Below are positions 1 through 6,298 of a stretch of DNA of 8,721 nt, one piece after another. A program made the position numbers and the translations under genes. The notes beneath the pieces are model-generated. The model was not told the origin of the DNA. It did not search any database and saw only the letters and a list, made by a program, of their open reading frames with translations. Source of the DNA: Acuticoccus sp039189655. Lineage in GTDB: Bacteria > Pseudomonadota > Alphaproteobacteria > Rhizobiales > Amorphaceae. The DNA lies in NCBI GenBank assembly GCA_039189655.1, contig JBCCYN010000175.1, positions 1 through 8,721 of the forward strand, in the 5' to 3' direction. Every line of letters begins with the position of its first letter. Positions within the stretch are counted from its first letter, which is position 1.

Positions 1-1254
1 AAGGCGCTGATTGGCCGGGATCCCGGCGCCTTCATAGACGGCATGAACACCATCGTACAAAGCAACGACCCCAGCCATGCGCCGGGGCTCATCACCGCCA
101 TGCGCTTTGCCAACGCTCCACAAAACTATTTTGATGCCGCGCTCTTCTCACTCACGGGCGAGGACAAAAAGGGCTGGTTCGACTGGATGCTGTGGCAGGA
201 GGCCCATCCCGAAATCGCCCCCCATCCCACCTACTACCCATTCAAACAGGACCTTTTCCGCCGTATTGACCCGAACTTCTCCGTCTTTATCGATACGCCG
301 TTCTTCACGCCCGATGCCGCCAAGATCCGGATCGAAGAGATCGCCTGGGGCGGGGTGCGCAAGGATGGCATCCCCTCTCTCGACAACCCCGAGCTGATGG
401 GCGCCGCCGACGCCGACTACCTAGTGGATGACGACCTTGTCTTCGGCGTCTCCATCAATGGGGATACGCGCGCCTATCCGCTGCGCATCATGGGCTGGCA
501 CGAAATGTTCAACGAGGTCATCGGTGGCGTGCCCGTGGCGCTTGCCTACTGCACCTTGTGCGGTTCGGGTATCTTGTTCGAGACGGCTGTGGAGGGGCGA
601 GAGGCGCCGTTCGTGTTCGGCTCTTCGGGATTTTTGTACCGGTCGAACAAGCTGATGTTTGACCGGGAAACCCACACGCTCTGGAATCAGTTCACGGGGA
701 AACCTGTGATAGGAGAGCTCGCTGACACTGACCTTTCCCTCAAGCAGCGCCCGGTCGTCATCACCACGTGGGGGAGCTGGAGGGAGAAAAACCCCGGCAC
801 CAAAGTCCTGACACTCAACACCGGCCACCGGCGCGACTATGGCTCCGGCGTCGTCTACCGGGACTATTTTGGCAGCCCCGACCTCATGTTCCCCACCGCA
901 ACGGACGAGGCGCGGCTGAAGCAAAAGGACTACGTGTTCGGCATCCGTACCACCGGCGCAGCGCGGGCGTGGCCGGTCGGAGCGTTCGAGGAGATGCCGG
1001 TCATCAACGATCGGGTGGGCGGGCTCGACGTTGTCCTCGTGGGCGACCCAGAGGAGCGGACCGTGCGCGCCTATGAGCGGGGCGGCCGCACCTTCGACGA
1101 CGGGCTCAAGGCGGATGGCGCGGCCTGGACCCTCACGGAAGACGCCCTGCTGGGCCCCAACGGCGAGATCGCCCCGCGCGTTGCAGGCCACATCGCCTAT
1201 TGGTTCGCCTGGGACGGCTATCTGGGCCTCCAGTCTTCGCTTTATCCGGACTGA
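1..1254 (+). CDS. DUF3179 domain protein, 5' end cut by window edge
   Basis: The reading frame is open from base 1, giving 14 codons (KALIGRDPGAFIDG) before the first in-frame ATG at 43. That ATG has no clear ribosome site, so the real start probably lies outside the window. The C-terminal two thirds match my memory of DUF3179: YPLRIMGWHE, then a Cys pair in YCTLCGSG (C170 and C173 counted from the ATG at 43), FGSSGFLYRSNKLMFDRET, LWNQFTGKPVIG, and a late YVFGIRTTGAARAWPV segment. The family has no established biochemical role that I know of. The conserved CxxC could be redox-active or bind metal, but that is inference. The N-terminal 120 residues, including WQEAHPE, look helical and are of unknown function. 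The stop is TGA at 1252-1254. The next gene on this strand begins 69 bases later and may be cotranscribed. The family call is fairly sure; the function is not known. Confidence 0.85.
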   Translation, partial: KALIGRDPGAFIDGMNTIVQSNDPSHAPGLITAMRFANAPQNYFDAALFSLTGEDKKGWFDWMLWQEAHPEIAPHPTYYPFKQDLFRRIDPNFSVFIDTPFFTPDAAKIRIEEIAWGGVRKDGIPSLDNPELMGAADADYLVDDDLVFGVSINGDTRAYPLRIMGWHEMFNEVIGGVPVALAYCTLCGSGILFETAVEGREAPFVFGSSGFLYRSNKLMFDRETHTLWNQFTGKPVIGELADTDLSLKQRPVVITTWGSWREKNPGTKVLTLNTGHRRDYGSGVVYRDYFGSPDLMFPTATDEARLKQKDYVFGIRTTGAARAWPVGAFEEMPVINDRVGGLDVVLVGDPEERTVRAYERGGRTFDDGLKADGAAWTLTEDALLGPNGEIAPRVAGHIAYWFAWDGYLGLQSSLYPD

Positions 1255-1273
1255 GAAGGCTTTTTCGCGCCAC

Positions 1274-1330
1274 CGAACCGCACCATCTCCCGAGCAACGC
1301 AATGGTGCCGGGGGTCGGGCGCAATGGTGC
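1274..1330 (+). repeat. Short direct and inverted repeats over a gene start
   Basis: GCAATGGTGC occurs at 1299-1308 and again at 1321-1330, where it contains the ATG of the following small gene. GCACCAT at 1280-1286 is the exact reverse complement of ATGGTGC at 1302-1308 and at 1324-1330, so it could pair with either copy. GCGCA (1319-1323) and TGCGC (1328-1332) form a perfect 5-bp stem with the start codon in its four-base loop. The 13-mer CGAACCGCACCAT at 1274-1286 recurs at 1406-1418 inside the gene. The repeats are seen directly; a regulatory role is inference. Confidence 0.5.
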
Positions 1331-1611
1331 GCAATCTCCTCATTCCGCACGTTTTGGCGTGCGCGCTCATCTCTGCTGCGCTGGTGGTCATGGAGATCGC
1401 CGGCACGAACCGCACCATGCCCGACCTTGTCCTGGCTACGTCCGGGTTCGCCTTGGCGATTGGGGCGTTCGCCACGTCAGTGGTGGCGGTGGTGTTGGTG
1501 GTGTGGCGGCCCCAGCATCGGCCTCAGTGGACCTGGCTTATAGGGCACGGTGGCATGCTTTTTCTGTTGTTCACCCTATCGAGCACATGGATCGCGACGC
1601 ACCTTGTGTGA
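1324..1611 (+). CDS. Small hypothetical protein with three membrane helices
   Basis: This 95-residue protein matches no family I recognise. Its composition is strongly that of an inner-membrane protein, with hydrophobic stretches at about residues 5-25, 36-61 and 71-92. The charged loop WRPQHRPQW (61-69) fits a cytoplasmic loop between helices 2 and 3, and R3 fits a cytoplasmic N-terminus, so the positive-inside rule is consistent and the C-terminus would be periplasmic. I see no conserved motif or catalytic residue. The ATG at 1324 is followed at once by a GTG codon, and the only ribosome-site candidate is the G-rich run at about 1310-1319. The gene lies 69 bases after the DUF3179 gene on the same strand and may share its transcript. 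The reading frame and hydrophobicity pattern make a real gene likely, but it could still be a chance frame in GC-rich DNA. Confidence 0.6.
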   Translation: MVRNLLIPHVLACALISAALVVMEIAGTNRTMPDLVLATSGFALAIGAFATSVVAVVLVVWRPQHRPQWTWLIGHGGMLFLLFTLSSTWIATHLV

Positions 1612-1635
1612 CGGGAGGTGGTTCGGTGCGCTCGG

Positions 1636-1664
1636 TTGCAAACGGGCGCACCTGGGGCTATATC
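1636..1664 (+). promoter_or_regulatory. Promoter for rpmI-rplT, alphaproteobacterial type
   Basis: TTGCAAA at 1636-1642 lies 14 bases before GCTATATC at 1657-1664. The second element fits the Caulobacter housekeeping -10 consensus GCTANAWC at every position, and the spacing is within the 10-14 bases of that consensus. In the standard reading it is TTGCAA, a 17-base spacer and TATATC. Transcription would begin near 1670, leaving a leader of roughly 90 bases before rpmI. The match is seen in the sequence; activity is inferred. Confidence 0.6.
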
Positions 1665-1699
1665 CCGCGTTCTTCCAAGAGATGAGGTCGCCCGGCCAC

Positions 1700-1716
1700 A
1701 CCGGCCTTTCGCCGGT
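1700..1716 (+). promoter_or_regulatory. Hairpin in the rpmI leader
   Basis: ACCGGC (1700-1705) and GCCGGT (1711-1716) form a perfect 6-bp stem with loop CTTTC. It lies about 30 bases after the predicted transcription start and 44 bases before rpmI. More GC-rich pairing partners lie nearby, such as CCCGGCC (1691-1697) and the GCCGCGGC palindrome (1730-1737 region). In E. coli, L20 represses its own operon by binding rpmI mRNA, so a comparable leader is possible. This hairpin does not by itself show it, and it has no U-run for termination. Confidence 0.3.
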
Positions 1717-1760
1717 CATACTCGGGCATGCCGCGGCGGCCGCCAGTGACGGAGATGAAA

Positions 1761-1961
1761 ATGCCCAAGATGAAGACGAAATCAGGCGCCAAAAAGCGCT
1801 TTAAAATCACTGCGACCGGTAAGATCAAAGCCCAGCAAGCTGGCAAGCGGCACGGCATGATCAAGCGCACCACCAAGTTCATCCGCCAAGCGCGGGGCAC
1901 GACGACGCTTCATGAGGCCGATACAAAGCGCATCATCAAGCAATTCATGCCCAACGGCTAA
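1761..1961 (+). CDS. rpmI: 50S ribosomal protein L35
   Basis: This 66-residue, highly basic protein has the L35 signature at its N-terminus (MPKMKTKSGAKKRF) and the later QAGKRHGM segment. L35 is a small structural protein of the large ribosomal subunit. I chose the ATG at 1761 over the in-frame ATGs at 1728 and 1755 for two reasons: L35 proteins begin with MPKMKTKSGA, and the GGAG at 1751-1754 sits 6 bases before 1761 but directly against 1755. The length is usual for the family. rplT starts 12 bases after the stop, so the two form an operon behind the promoter at 1636-1664. infC, which precedes rpmI in many bacteria, is not here; the upstream neighbour is an unrelated membrane-protein gene. 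Confidence 0.97.
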   Translation: MPKMKTKSGAKKRFKITATGKIKAQQAGKRHGMIKRTTKFIRQARGTTTLHEADTKRIIKQFMPNG

Positions 1962-1973
1962 GGAGTTTTTAGG

Positions 1974-2357
1974 ATGGCACGGGTAAAACGGGGCGTCACC
2001 GCGCACGCCAAGCACAAAAAAATCTTAAAGCAGGCGAAGGGCTACTACGGGCGGCGCAAGAACACCATCCGCACAGCCAAGCAGGCGGTGGAGAAGGCCA
2101 ACCAGTACGCCTATCGCGACCGCAGGGTGAAGAAGCGTAACTTCCGCGCCCTTTGGATCCAGCGCATCAACGCGGCGATTCGGCCCCTTGGTCTCACCTA
2201 CGCGAGGCTCATCGACGGTCTCAATAAAGCGGAGATCGAAGTGGATCGAAAAATGCTCGCTGATCTCGCTGTCCATGAGCCCGAGGCGTTTCAGGCCATC
2301 GTGGAAACGGCGCGGGCAGCACTCCCAGAAGAACTACGCGGTAGCCCCGCAGTCTAG
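1974..2357 (+). CDS. rplT: 50S ribosomal protein L20
   Basis: This 127-residue protein is L20, which binds 23S rRNA, is needed early in large-subunit assembly and, in E. coli, represses its own operon. Seen here are the basic N-terminal tail (MARVKRGVTAHAKHKKILKQ), the GYYGRRKNTIRTAKQAV segment, RDRRVKKRNFRALWIQRINAA, and the globular C-terminal part with GLTYARLIDGLNKAEIEVDRK. It is several residues longer than the E. coli protein because of a C-terminal tail. The AGGAG at 1961-1965 lies 8 bases before the ATG. The AGGAG shares its first A with the rpmI stop codon, so the two genes are tightly linked. pheS, often the next gene in alphaproteobacteria, is absent: the next gene, ihfB, is convergent. 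Confidence 0.97.
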   Translation: MARVKRGVTAHAKHKKILKQAKGYYGRRKNTIRTAKQAVEKANQYAYRDRRVKKRNFRALWIQRINAAIRPLGLTYARLIDGLNKAEIEVDRKMLADLAVHEPEAFQAIVETARAALPEELRGSPAV

Positions 2358-2411
2358 TCTGCGGCGTCTCGACAACGAATTACACTGGGTCGGGCGAACA
2401 AAAGTTCGCTC
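2347..2411. other. Two hairpins between convergent rplT and ihfB
   Basis: CCGCAG (2347-2352) and CTGCGG (2359-2364) form a perfect 6-bp stem spanning the rplT stop codon. GGGCGAAC (2392-2399) and GTTCGCTC (2404-2411) form an 8-bp stem with one G-U pair and an AAAA loop. Neither is followed by a T-run on either strand, so they are not canonical rho-independent terminators. The second could still help end transcription from one or both sides, or slow RNA decay. I see no gene in the rest of the 2358-2534 gap; a weak 5-bp stem lies at 2480-2494. Confidence 0.35.
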
Positions 2412-2534
2412 GGCTAAACCCGCTCGCCCAGATTTCCACGCCGTTCGTGCCGCAACATCATTCCGTGCGGCTGAACCGGGCTCCAGGAAGGAGCAAGGGT
2501 ACGGACGCCCGCTGGTTCCAGTGCCACCTGGCCC

Positions 2535-2834
2535 CTACTCTGGATCGGGATCGACGCCGTTGTTGATCCGCTCGCGCAGCTCCTTGCCGGGGCGGAAAAA
2601 CGGCACGGACTTCTCGTCCACCTCCACCGCCTCGCCCGTACGCGGGTTTCGGCCGGTACGCGCATCGCGGTGGCGCACGGAAAACGCACCGAAACCGCGA
2701 ATTTCCACTCGGTTGTTGTCGCGCATGGCGTTGCTCATCTCCCGCAAGACGCAGTTGATGACGGACTCTACATCGCGCTGAAGCATGTGCGGATTACGCA
2801 TGGCCACCCGCGTTATCAATTCGGACTTAATCAT
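2535..2834 (-). CDS. ihfB: Integration host factor beta subunit
   Basis: This 99-residue protein is the beta subunit of IHF, the heterodimer that binds specific sites and bends DNA sharply in recombination, replication and transcription control. It matches IHF-beta from its first residues (MIKSELITRV) and carries the HU/IHF signature GFGAFSVRHRDARTGRNPRTG at about residues 48-67. This includes the proline in RNPRTG (P64) that inserts between base pairs in this family. The C-terminal VPFFRPGKELRERI is also typical. I chose the ATG at 2834, not the in-frame GTG at 2885, because family members begin here and GGAG lies 7 bases upstream. The start overlaps the sppA stop by four bases (ATGA), which implies translational coupling. 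The alpha-subunit gene is not in the window. Confidence 0.96.
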   Translation of the reverse strand: MIKSELITRVAMRNPHMLQRDVESVINCVLREMSNAMRDNNRVEIRGFGAFSVRHRDARTGRNPRTGEAVEVDEKSVPFFRPGKELRERINNGVDPDPE

Positions 2835-3799
2835 TGCTGAGCTCCGGTCGCCCCCGGTATGTCCGGAGCTTGCCAAATGGCCCACAGGCCGTCAACAGAA
2901 CCCATTGGAACATTTGGTGAAACGGTGATGCCAAGGGCAGAAAGAACACCGTTCGCCACCCGTTCCGAGAGGCTGGAGACAAGGGAGACGGTGCCCTCGC
3001 GTCGGGGTTTATAGTTTCGCACAGGAAGACCCTTCGGCACGTCGCGCTCTTTGGTGAGCCAGGCGATGGCCGCGTCCTCGCCGCCGATCTCGTCGATAAG
3101 CCCTTCCTCAAGGGCCTGGGCGCCAGTGAAAATCCGCCCGTCGGCCAGGCCCCGGGCCTTGGCGCTGGGCATGGATCGGCGCTCGATGACGAGGTCGAGG
3201 AAATACTTGTAGGTATCGTCCACCACCGACTGGAGCGCGGCGATGGCGGCCGGCGGCGCCGGCTCGAAGGGGTTGGGCTCCGCCTTGAGGGGCCCCGAAT
3301 CCACCTTTCGGACCTTAATCCCCAAATGGTCGAGCATGTCGCTGATTTGACCGTACTGGATGAGGACGCCGATGGAGCCGGTGAGGCTCGTGCGTTGGGC
3401 GACGATGTGGTCGCTGGCGAGGGCGGTCATGTAGGCGGCCGACGCGCCGAGGGTGTTGATGTGCGCCACCACAGGCTTTTTCGCGTCCAGCGCGCGCAGG
3501 GCATTGAAAAGAGTTTCGCCCCCCACCGAGGTGCCGCCGGGGGAATTGATGGCGACGAGCACCCCTGAAACCGTCGAGGATTTTTCCAAGCGCTTGATGA
3601 GGCGCATCATTGCTCGGTCGTTGAGGATGGGCCCACTAACGCTGATGCGGGCCACGTGCTTGGTGCCGGTGATTTCGGTCTGGGTGACGGCAACCGCTGC
3701 GATGGCGCCGATGATGACGAGGATGGCCAACCCGCGCCAAAGGGCGATGCGGCGGCGAAGGCGTCGTCGGTCGAGTACCGTGTCCACATCAAGTGCCAT
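2831..3799 (-). CDS. sppA: Signal peptide peptidase SppA, short (36K) type
   Basis: This 322-residue membrane-anchored serine protease degrades signal peptides left in the membrane after protein export. A basic N-terminus (RRRLRRR, 11-17) precedes one hydrophobic anchor at about 23-39, and the rest should be periplasmic. The peptidase S49 fold is shown by INSPGG (84-89), the nucleophile region NTLGASAAYMTALASD with probable catalytic Ser120, LTGSIGV (139-145), and SGPLKAEPNPF with probable catalytic Lys172. A Ser/Lys dyad is the known mechanism of the family. The length fits the single-domain form rather than the 67-kDa E. coli form. GGAG lies 7 bases before the ATG at 3799. It starts 72 bases after folC and overlaps ihfB by four bases, so all three may be cotranscribed. 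Confidence 0.95.
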   Translation of the reverse strand: MALDVDTVLDRRRLRRRIALWRGLAILVIIGAIAAVAVTQTEITGTKHVARISVSGPILNDRAMMRLIKRLEKSSTVSGVLVAINSPGGTSVGGETLFNALRALDAKKPVVAHINTLGASAAYMTALASDHIVAQRTSLTGSIGVLIQYGQISDMLDHLGIKVRKVDSGPLKAEPNPFEPAPPAAIAALQSVVDDTYKYFLDLVIERRSMPSAKARGLADGRIFTGAQALEEGLIDEIGGEDAAIAWLTKERDVPKGLPVRNYKPRREGTVSLVSSLSERVANGVLSALGITVSPNVPMGSVDGLWAIWQAPDIPGATGAQQ

Positions 3800-3871
3800 A
3801 CAAAAACTCCTTCGACCGCCCCAGTCGCAAACCCTAAGCCCGGCGCCCTCGCCCGTTAATCGGCTGCGTCG

Positions 3872-5191
3872 TCACACGGGCGGCGTGCCATTTTGGGCAA
3901 GCACATCGCCCACCAGGTAGAGAGAGCCGCAAATGAGAATGCGCGGCGGTGGCTCGAACCGCCAGTTTTCTGCCAGCAGCCGAAGGGCGGTTTTGACCGA
4001 AGCGACGGGCTCGGCGGAAAGATCCGCTGCCTCCGCCGCATCGGCAAGCGCCGCCGCTTCGATGGTGGCCGTACTACCGGGGACCCGCACCGTGAAGACG
4101 TGACGGGTGAGCCCCCCGAAGGCGCGGAAATAGCCCGTTGGGTCCTTGGTGGCGAGCATCCCGGCAATGAGAAAGAGAGGACGCGGGACCCGTTCTTCGA
4201 GGTCAGCCATGGCGGTGGCCACGGCTTCCCCGGCATCGGCGTTGTGGCCGCCATCGAGCCAGACCTCCGACTCCGTGGGCGCAAACTCCAGAATCTTGCC
4301 CTTGGTGAGCCGCTGCATCCGCCCGGGCCAGTCGGCGCCCACGATGCCGCGCTCGATGGACTTCGGGTCCGTGACAAAGCCGGTGGTGCGCAAGGTGGCA
4401 ATGGCAACGCCGGCGTTGATGAACTGGTGCCTGCCGAAAAGGCGTGGCTCGGCAAGGTCGATGAGGCCGTCATTGTCCTGAAACACCGTGTGGCCGTGCT
4501 CCTGGAGCACCGACCAGTCCGCCCCGCCCAGGTGCAGCGGGGCGTTATAGCGGGCCGCGTGACGCTCGATGACGCTCGCGACGTCCGACTTTTGCGGCGC
4601 GGAGATCACCGGCACCGCGCGCTTGATAATCCCCGCCTTTTCGGCAGCGATTTCGGCGAGCGTGGTGCCGAGAAAGCCCATGTGGTCAAAGCCGATGGTG
4701 GTGAGCACCGACGCCAGCGGCGTTTCCACCACGTTGGTGGCATCAAGGCGGCCCCCAAGGCCTGTCTCGAGGATCAGGACATCGGCGGGGTTTTCAGCGA
4801 ACAAAAGCAGCGCCGCCGCAGTGGTAATCTCGAAGAAGGTGATTTCCGAACCGTCGTTGATGTGTTCGGCGTGCTGGAGGGCGGCGGTGAGTGTTTCGTC
4901 CGAAACAAGGGCGCCGCCTTCTTCGGCCCCGAGGCGGATGCGCTCGTTAAACCGCACCAGATGCGGTGAGGTATAGACATGGGTGCGCTTGCCGTCCGCC
5001 TCGCAAGCCGCGCGCAGCATGGCGCTCACGCTTCCCTTGCCGTTGGTGCCGGCAATGTGGATCACCGGCGGAAGATTCTTCTCCGGGTTGCCCAAAGCCC
5101 CCAGGAGCCGCTCCAACCGGCCGAGCGACAGGTCTATGCTCTTGGGGTGGAGCGCTTCGATACGCTCCAGGATCGGACTGGCGGCGTCCAC
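3872..5191 (-). CDS. folC: Folylpolyglutamate synthase / dihydrofolate synthase
   Basis: The protein has 439 residues from the GTG at 5191. FolC joins glutamate to dihydropteroate to make dihydrofolate, then extends the polyglutamate tail, using ATP in the cytoplasm. Visible Mur-ligase-like motifs are the P-loop GTNGKGS (48-54), SPHLVRFNERIR (75-86), ETGLGGRLDATN (142-153), GFDHMGFLG (167-175), EKAGIIK with the Lys that is carbamylated in this family (about K185), WPGRMQ (288-293) and LDGGHN (312-317; many members have DGAHN). I chose the GTG start because the protein then begins DAASPILERIEALHP, as relatives do, and because GAGGG lies 5 bases upstream. An ATG at 5248 would add 19 Arg/Pro-rich residues and overlap accD. 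The GTG is one base after the accD stop, so coupling is likely. Confidence 0.95.
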   Translation of the reverse strand: MDAASPILERIEALHPKSIDLSLGRLERLLGALGNPEKNLPPVIHIAGTNGKGSVSAMLRAACEADGKRTHVYTSPHLVRFNERIRLGAEEGGALVSDETLTAALQHAEHINDGSEITFFEITTAAALLLFAENPADVLILETGLGGRLDATNVVETPLASVLTTIGFDHMGFLGTTLAEIAAEKAGIIKRAVPVISAPQKSDVASVIERHAARYNAPLHLGGADWSVLQEHGHTVFQDNDGLIDLAEPRLFGRHQFINAGVAIATLRTTGFVTDPKSIERGIVGADWPGRMQRLTKGKILEFAPTESEVWLDGGHNADAGEAVATAMADLEERVPRPLFLIAGMLATKDPTGYFRAFGGLTRHVFTVRVPGSTATIEAAALADAAEAADLSAEPVASVKTALRLLAENWRFEPPPRILICGSLYLVGDVLAQNGTPPV

Positions 5192-5192
5192 G

Positions 5193-6152
5193 TCAGCCCT
5201 CGGCGGTGGCGGGCGCTGGCGCGTCCGGGGACGATGGCGCGCCGGCACCTGTTGCGTTCATCTGATCGGGGGCCGGCAAAGCCGCGGGTGGTTCGATGGG
5301 CGGCGCTTTGTGGGTCAGCACACGCAGGAGCCCGGCGAGGGTCGGCCGCAACTGGTGGCGGTGAACGACCATATCCACCATGCCGTGCTCGTAGAGATAT
5401 TCGGAGCGCTGAAATCCTTCGGGCAACTTTTCCCGGATCGTCTGCTCGATGACCCGGGGGCCGGCAAAGCCGATGAGCGCCCCGGGCTCGGCACTGTGCA
5501 CATCGCCAAGCATGGCGTAGGACGCGGTGACGCCTCCCGTGGTGGGGTTGGTGAGGACCACCACGTAGGGGATGCCCGCCTCCCGCAACGCAAGGATCGC
5601 CGCGGTGGTGCGCGGCATTTGCATGAGCGACAGGATGCCTTCCTGCATCCGCGCTCCGCCGGAGGCGGCGAAGAGGACGTAAGGGGTGTTTTCGGCCATG
5701 GCCGCATCGGCCCCGGCGATGATGGCCTCGCCGGCCGCCATCCCGAGCGAGCCGCCCATGAAGGCAAAATCCTGCACCGCCACGGTGAGTTTGAGCGTTT
5801 CCACCGTGCCGCGCGCCACCGTTACGGCGTCGTCGCGGCCCGTCTTCGCCCTGGCGTCCTTCAGGCGGTCCTGGTAGCGGCGCTCGTCTCGGAACTTGAG
5901 AGGATCCTGGGGCACCGGCGGGGTGGGAAGGGTCTCGTACTCACCGCCATCAAACAGTGATGCAAGGCGCGCATCCACGGGCATGCGCATATGAAAGCCC
6001 GAGCCGGGCACCACCCAACCGTTGGTCTCAAGATCGCGATGGAATACCATCTCGCCCGTTTCGGGGCACTTGATCCAAAGGTTTTTGGGGGTATCCCGCT
6101 TCGTCCAGAACGAAGAGATTTTCGGCCTGACGACGGAGCTGATCCAGTTCAT
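5193..6152 (-). CDS. accD: Acetyl-CoA carboxylase carboxyltransferase subunit beta
   Basis: This 319-residue protein pairs with AccA to move the carboxyl group from biotin on AccB to acetyl-CoA, making malonyl-CoA for fatty acid synthesis. Carboxyltransferase motifs are clear: FMGGSLGMAAGEAI (131-144), ASGGARMQEG (163-172), NPTTGGVTASYAMLGD (202-217) and EKLPEGFQRSEYLYEHGMVD (241-260). The N-terminal zinc-ribbon segment is degenerate: the four ligand positions near 29, 32, 48 and 51 read Cys, Thr, Val and Ser. As I recall, rhizobial AccD proteins show the same CPETGEMVFH pattern. Residues after about 282 form an Ala/Pro-rich tail. AGAAGG at 6165-6160 lies 7 bases before the ATG. The gene follows trpA after a 146-base gap and runs directly into folC. 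accA is not in the window. Confidence 0.96.
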   Translation of the reverse strand: MNWISSVVRPKISSFWTKRDTPKNLWIKCPETGEMVFHRDLETNGWVVPGSGFHMRMPVDARLASLFDGGEYETLPTPPVPQDPLKFRDERRYQDRLKDARAKTGRDDAVTVARGTVETLKLTVAVQDFAFMGGSLGMAAGEAIIAGADAAMAENTPYVLFAASGGARMQEGILSLMQMPRTTAAILALREAGIPYVVVLTNPTTGGVTASYAMLGDVHSAEPGALIGFAGPRVIEQTIREKLPEGFQRSEYLYEHGMVDMVVHRHQLRPTLAGLLRVLTHKAPPIEPPAALPAPDQMNATGAGAPSSPDAPAPATAEG

Positions 6153-6298
6153 GCGCTAACCTTCTACCTCAGCGCGATGGGCTATAGGCCGCCGCTGCGA
6201 ATTTACAGTGAAGAGACTAATCTAAGCGCTGCGGACTGTCTTCCCAGGGTCTGAACCAAAGCATTTGTCCCGATGTCCGCCACCGGGAGTGCGCGGCC
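6153..6298 (-). promoter_or_regulatory. trpA-accD gap with a weak promoter candidate
   Basis: This 146-base gap is the widest between genes on this strand. Reading toward accD, TTCACT (6212-6207) is followed after 19 bases by CTATAG (6187-6182), a poor but possible promoter about 30 bases before the accD start. Just after trpA, TCCCG and CGGGA form a 5-bp stem with an 11-base loop and no T-run, so any terminator here is weak. accD may be transcribed both by read-through from trpBA and from its own promoter. Confidence 0.25.

Noticed and set aside
421..1350. Minus-strand frame (309 codons) antisense to the DUF3179 gene
   Set aside because: Its product resembles no family and is rich in Arg, His and Val; the + strand frame has clear DUF3179 motifs.
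1682..1804. Possible leader peptide frame starting at ATG 1682
   Set aside because: It runs out of frame into rpmI, has an Ala run and acidic tail typical of an off-frame reading, and shows no ribosome site.
2835..2885. Upstream GTG start for ihfB at 2885
   Set aside because: The 17 extra residues lie within sppA and do not belong to IHF-beta; the ATG at 2834 has GGAG at good spacing.
3893..4969. Long + strand open frame (358 codons) across folC
   Set aside because: It is antisense to a clear folC with all its motifs, and its product is rich in Arg, Gly and His with no recognisable domain, as expected of a shadow frame in GC-rich DNA.
5192..5248. ATG start for folC at 5248
   Set aside because: It would add an Arg/Pro-rich stretch not found in FolC and overlap accD by more than 50 bases; the GTG at 5191 has a ribosome site and the right N-terminus.
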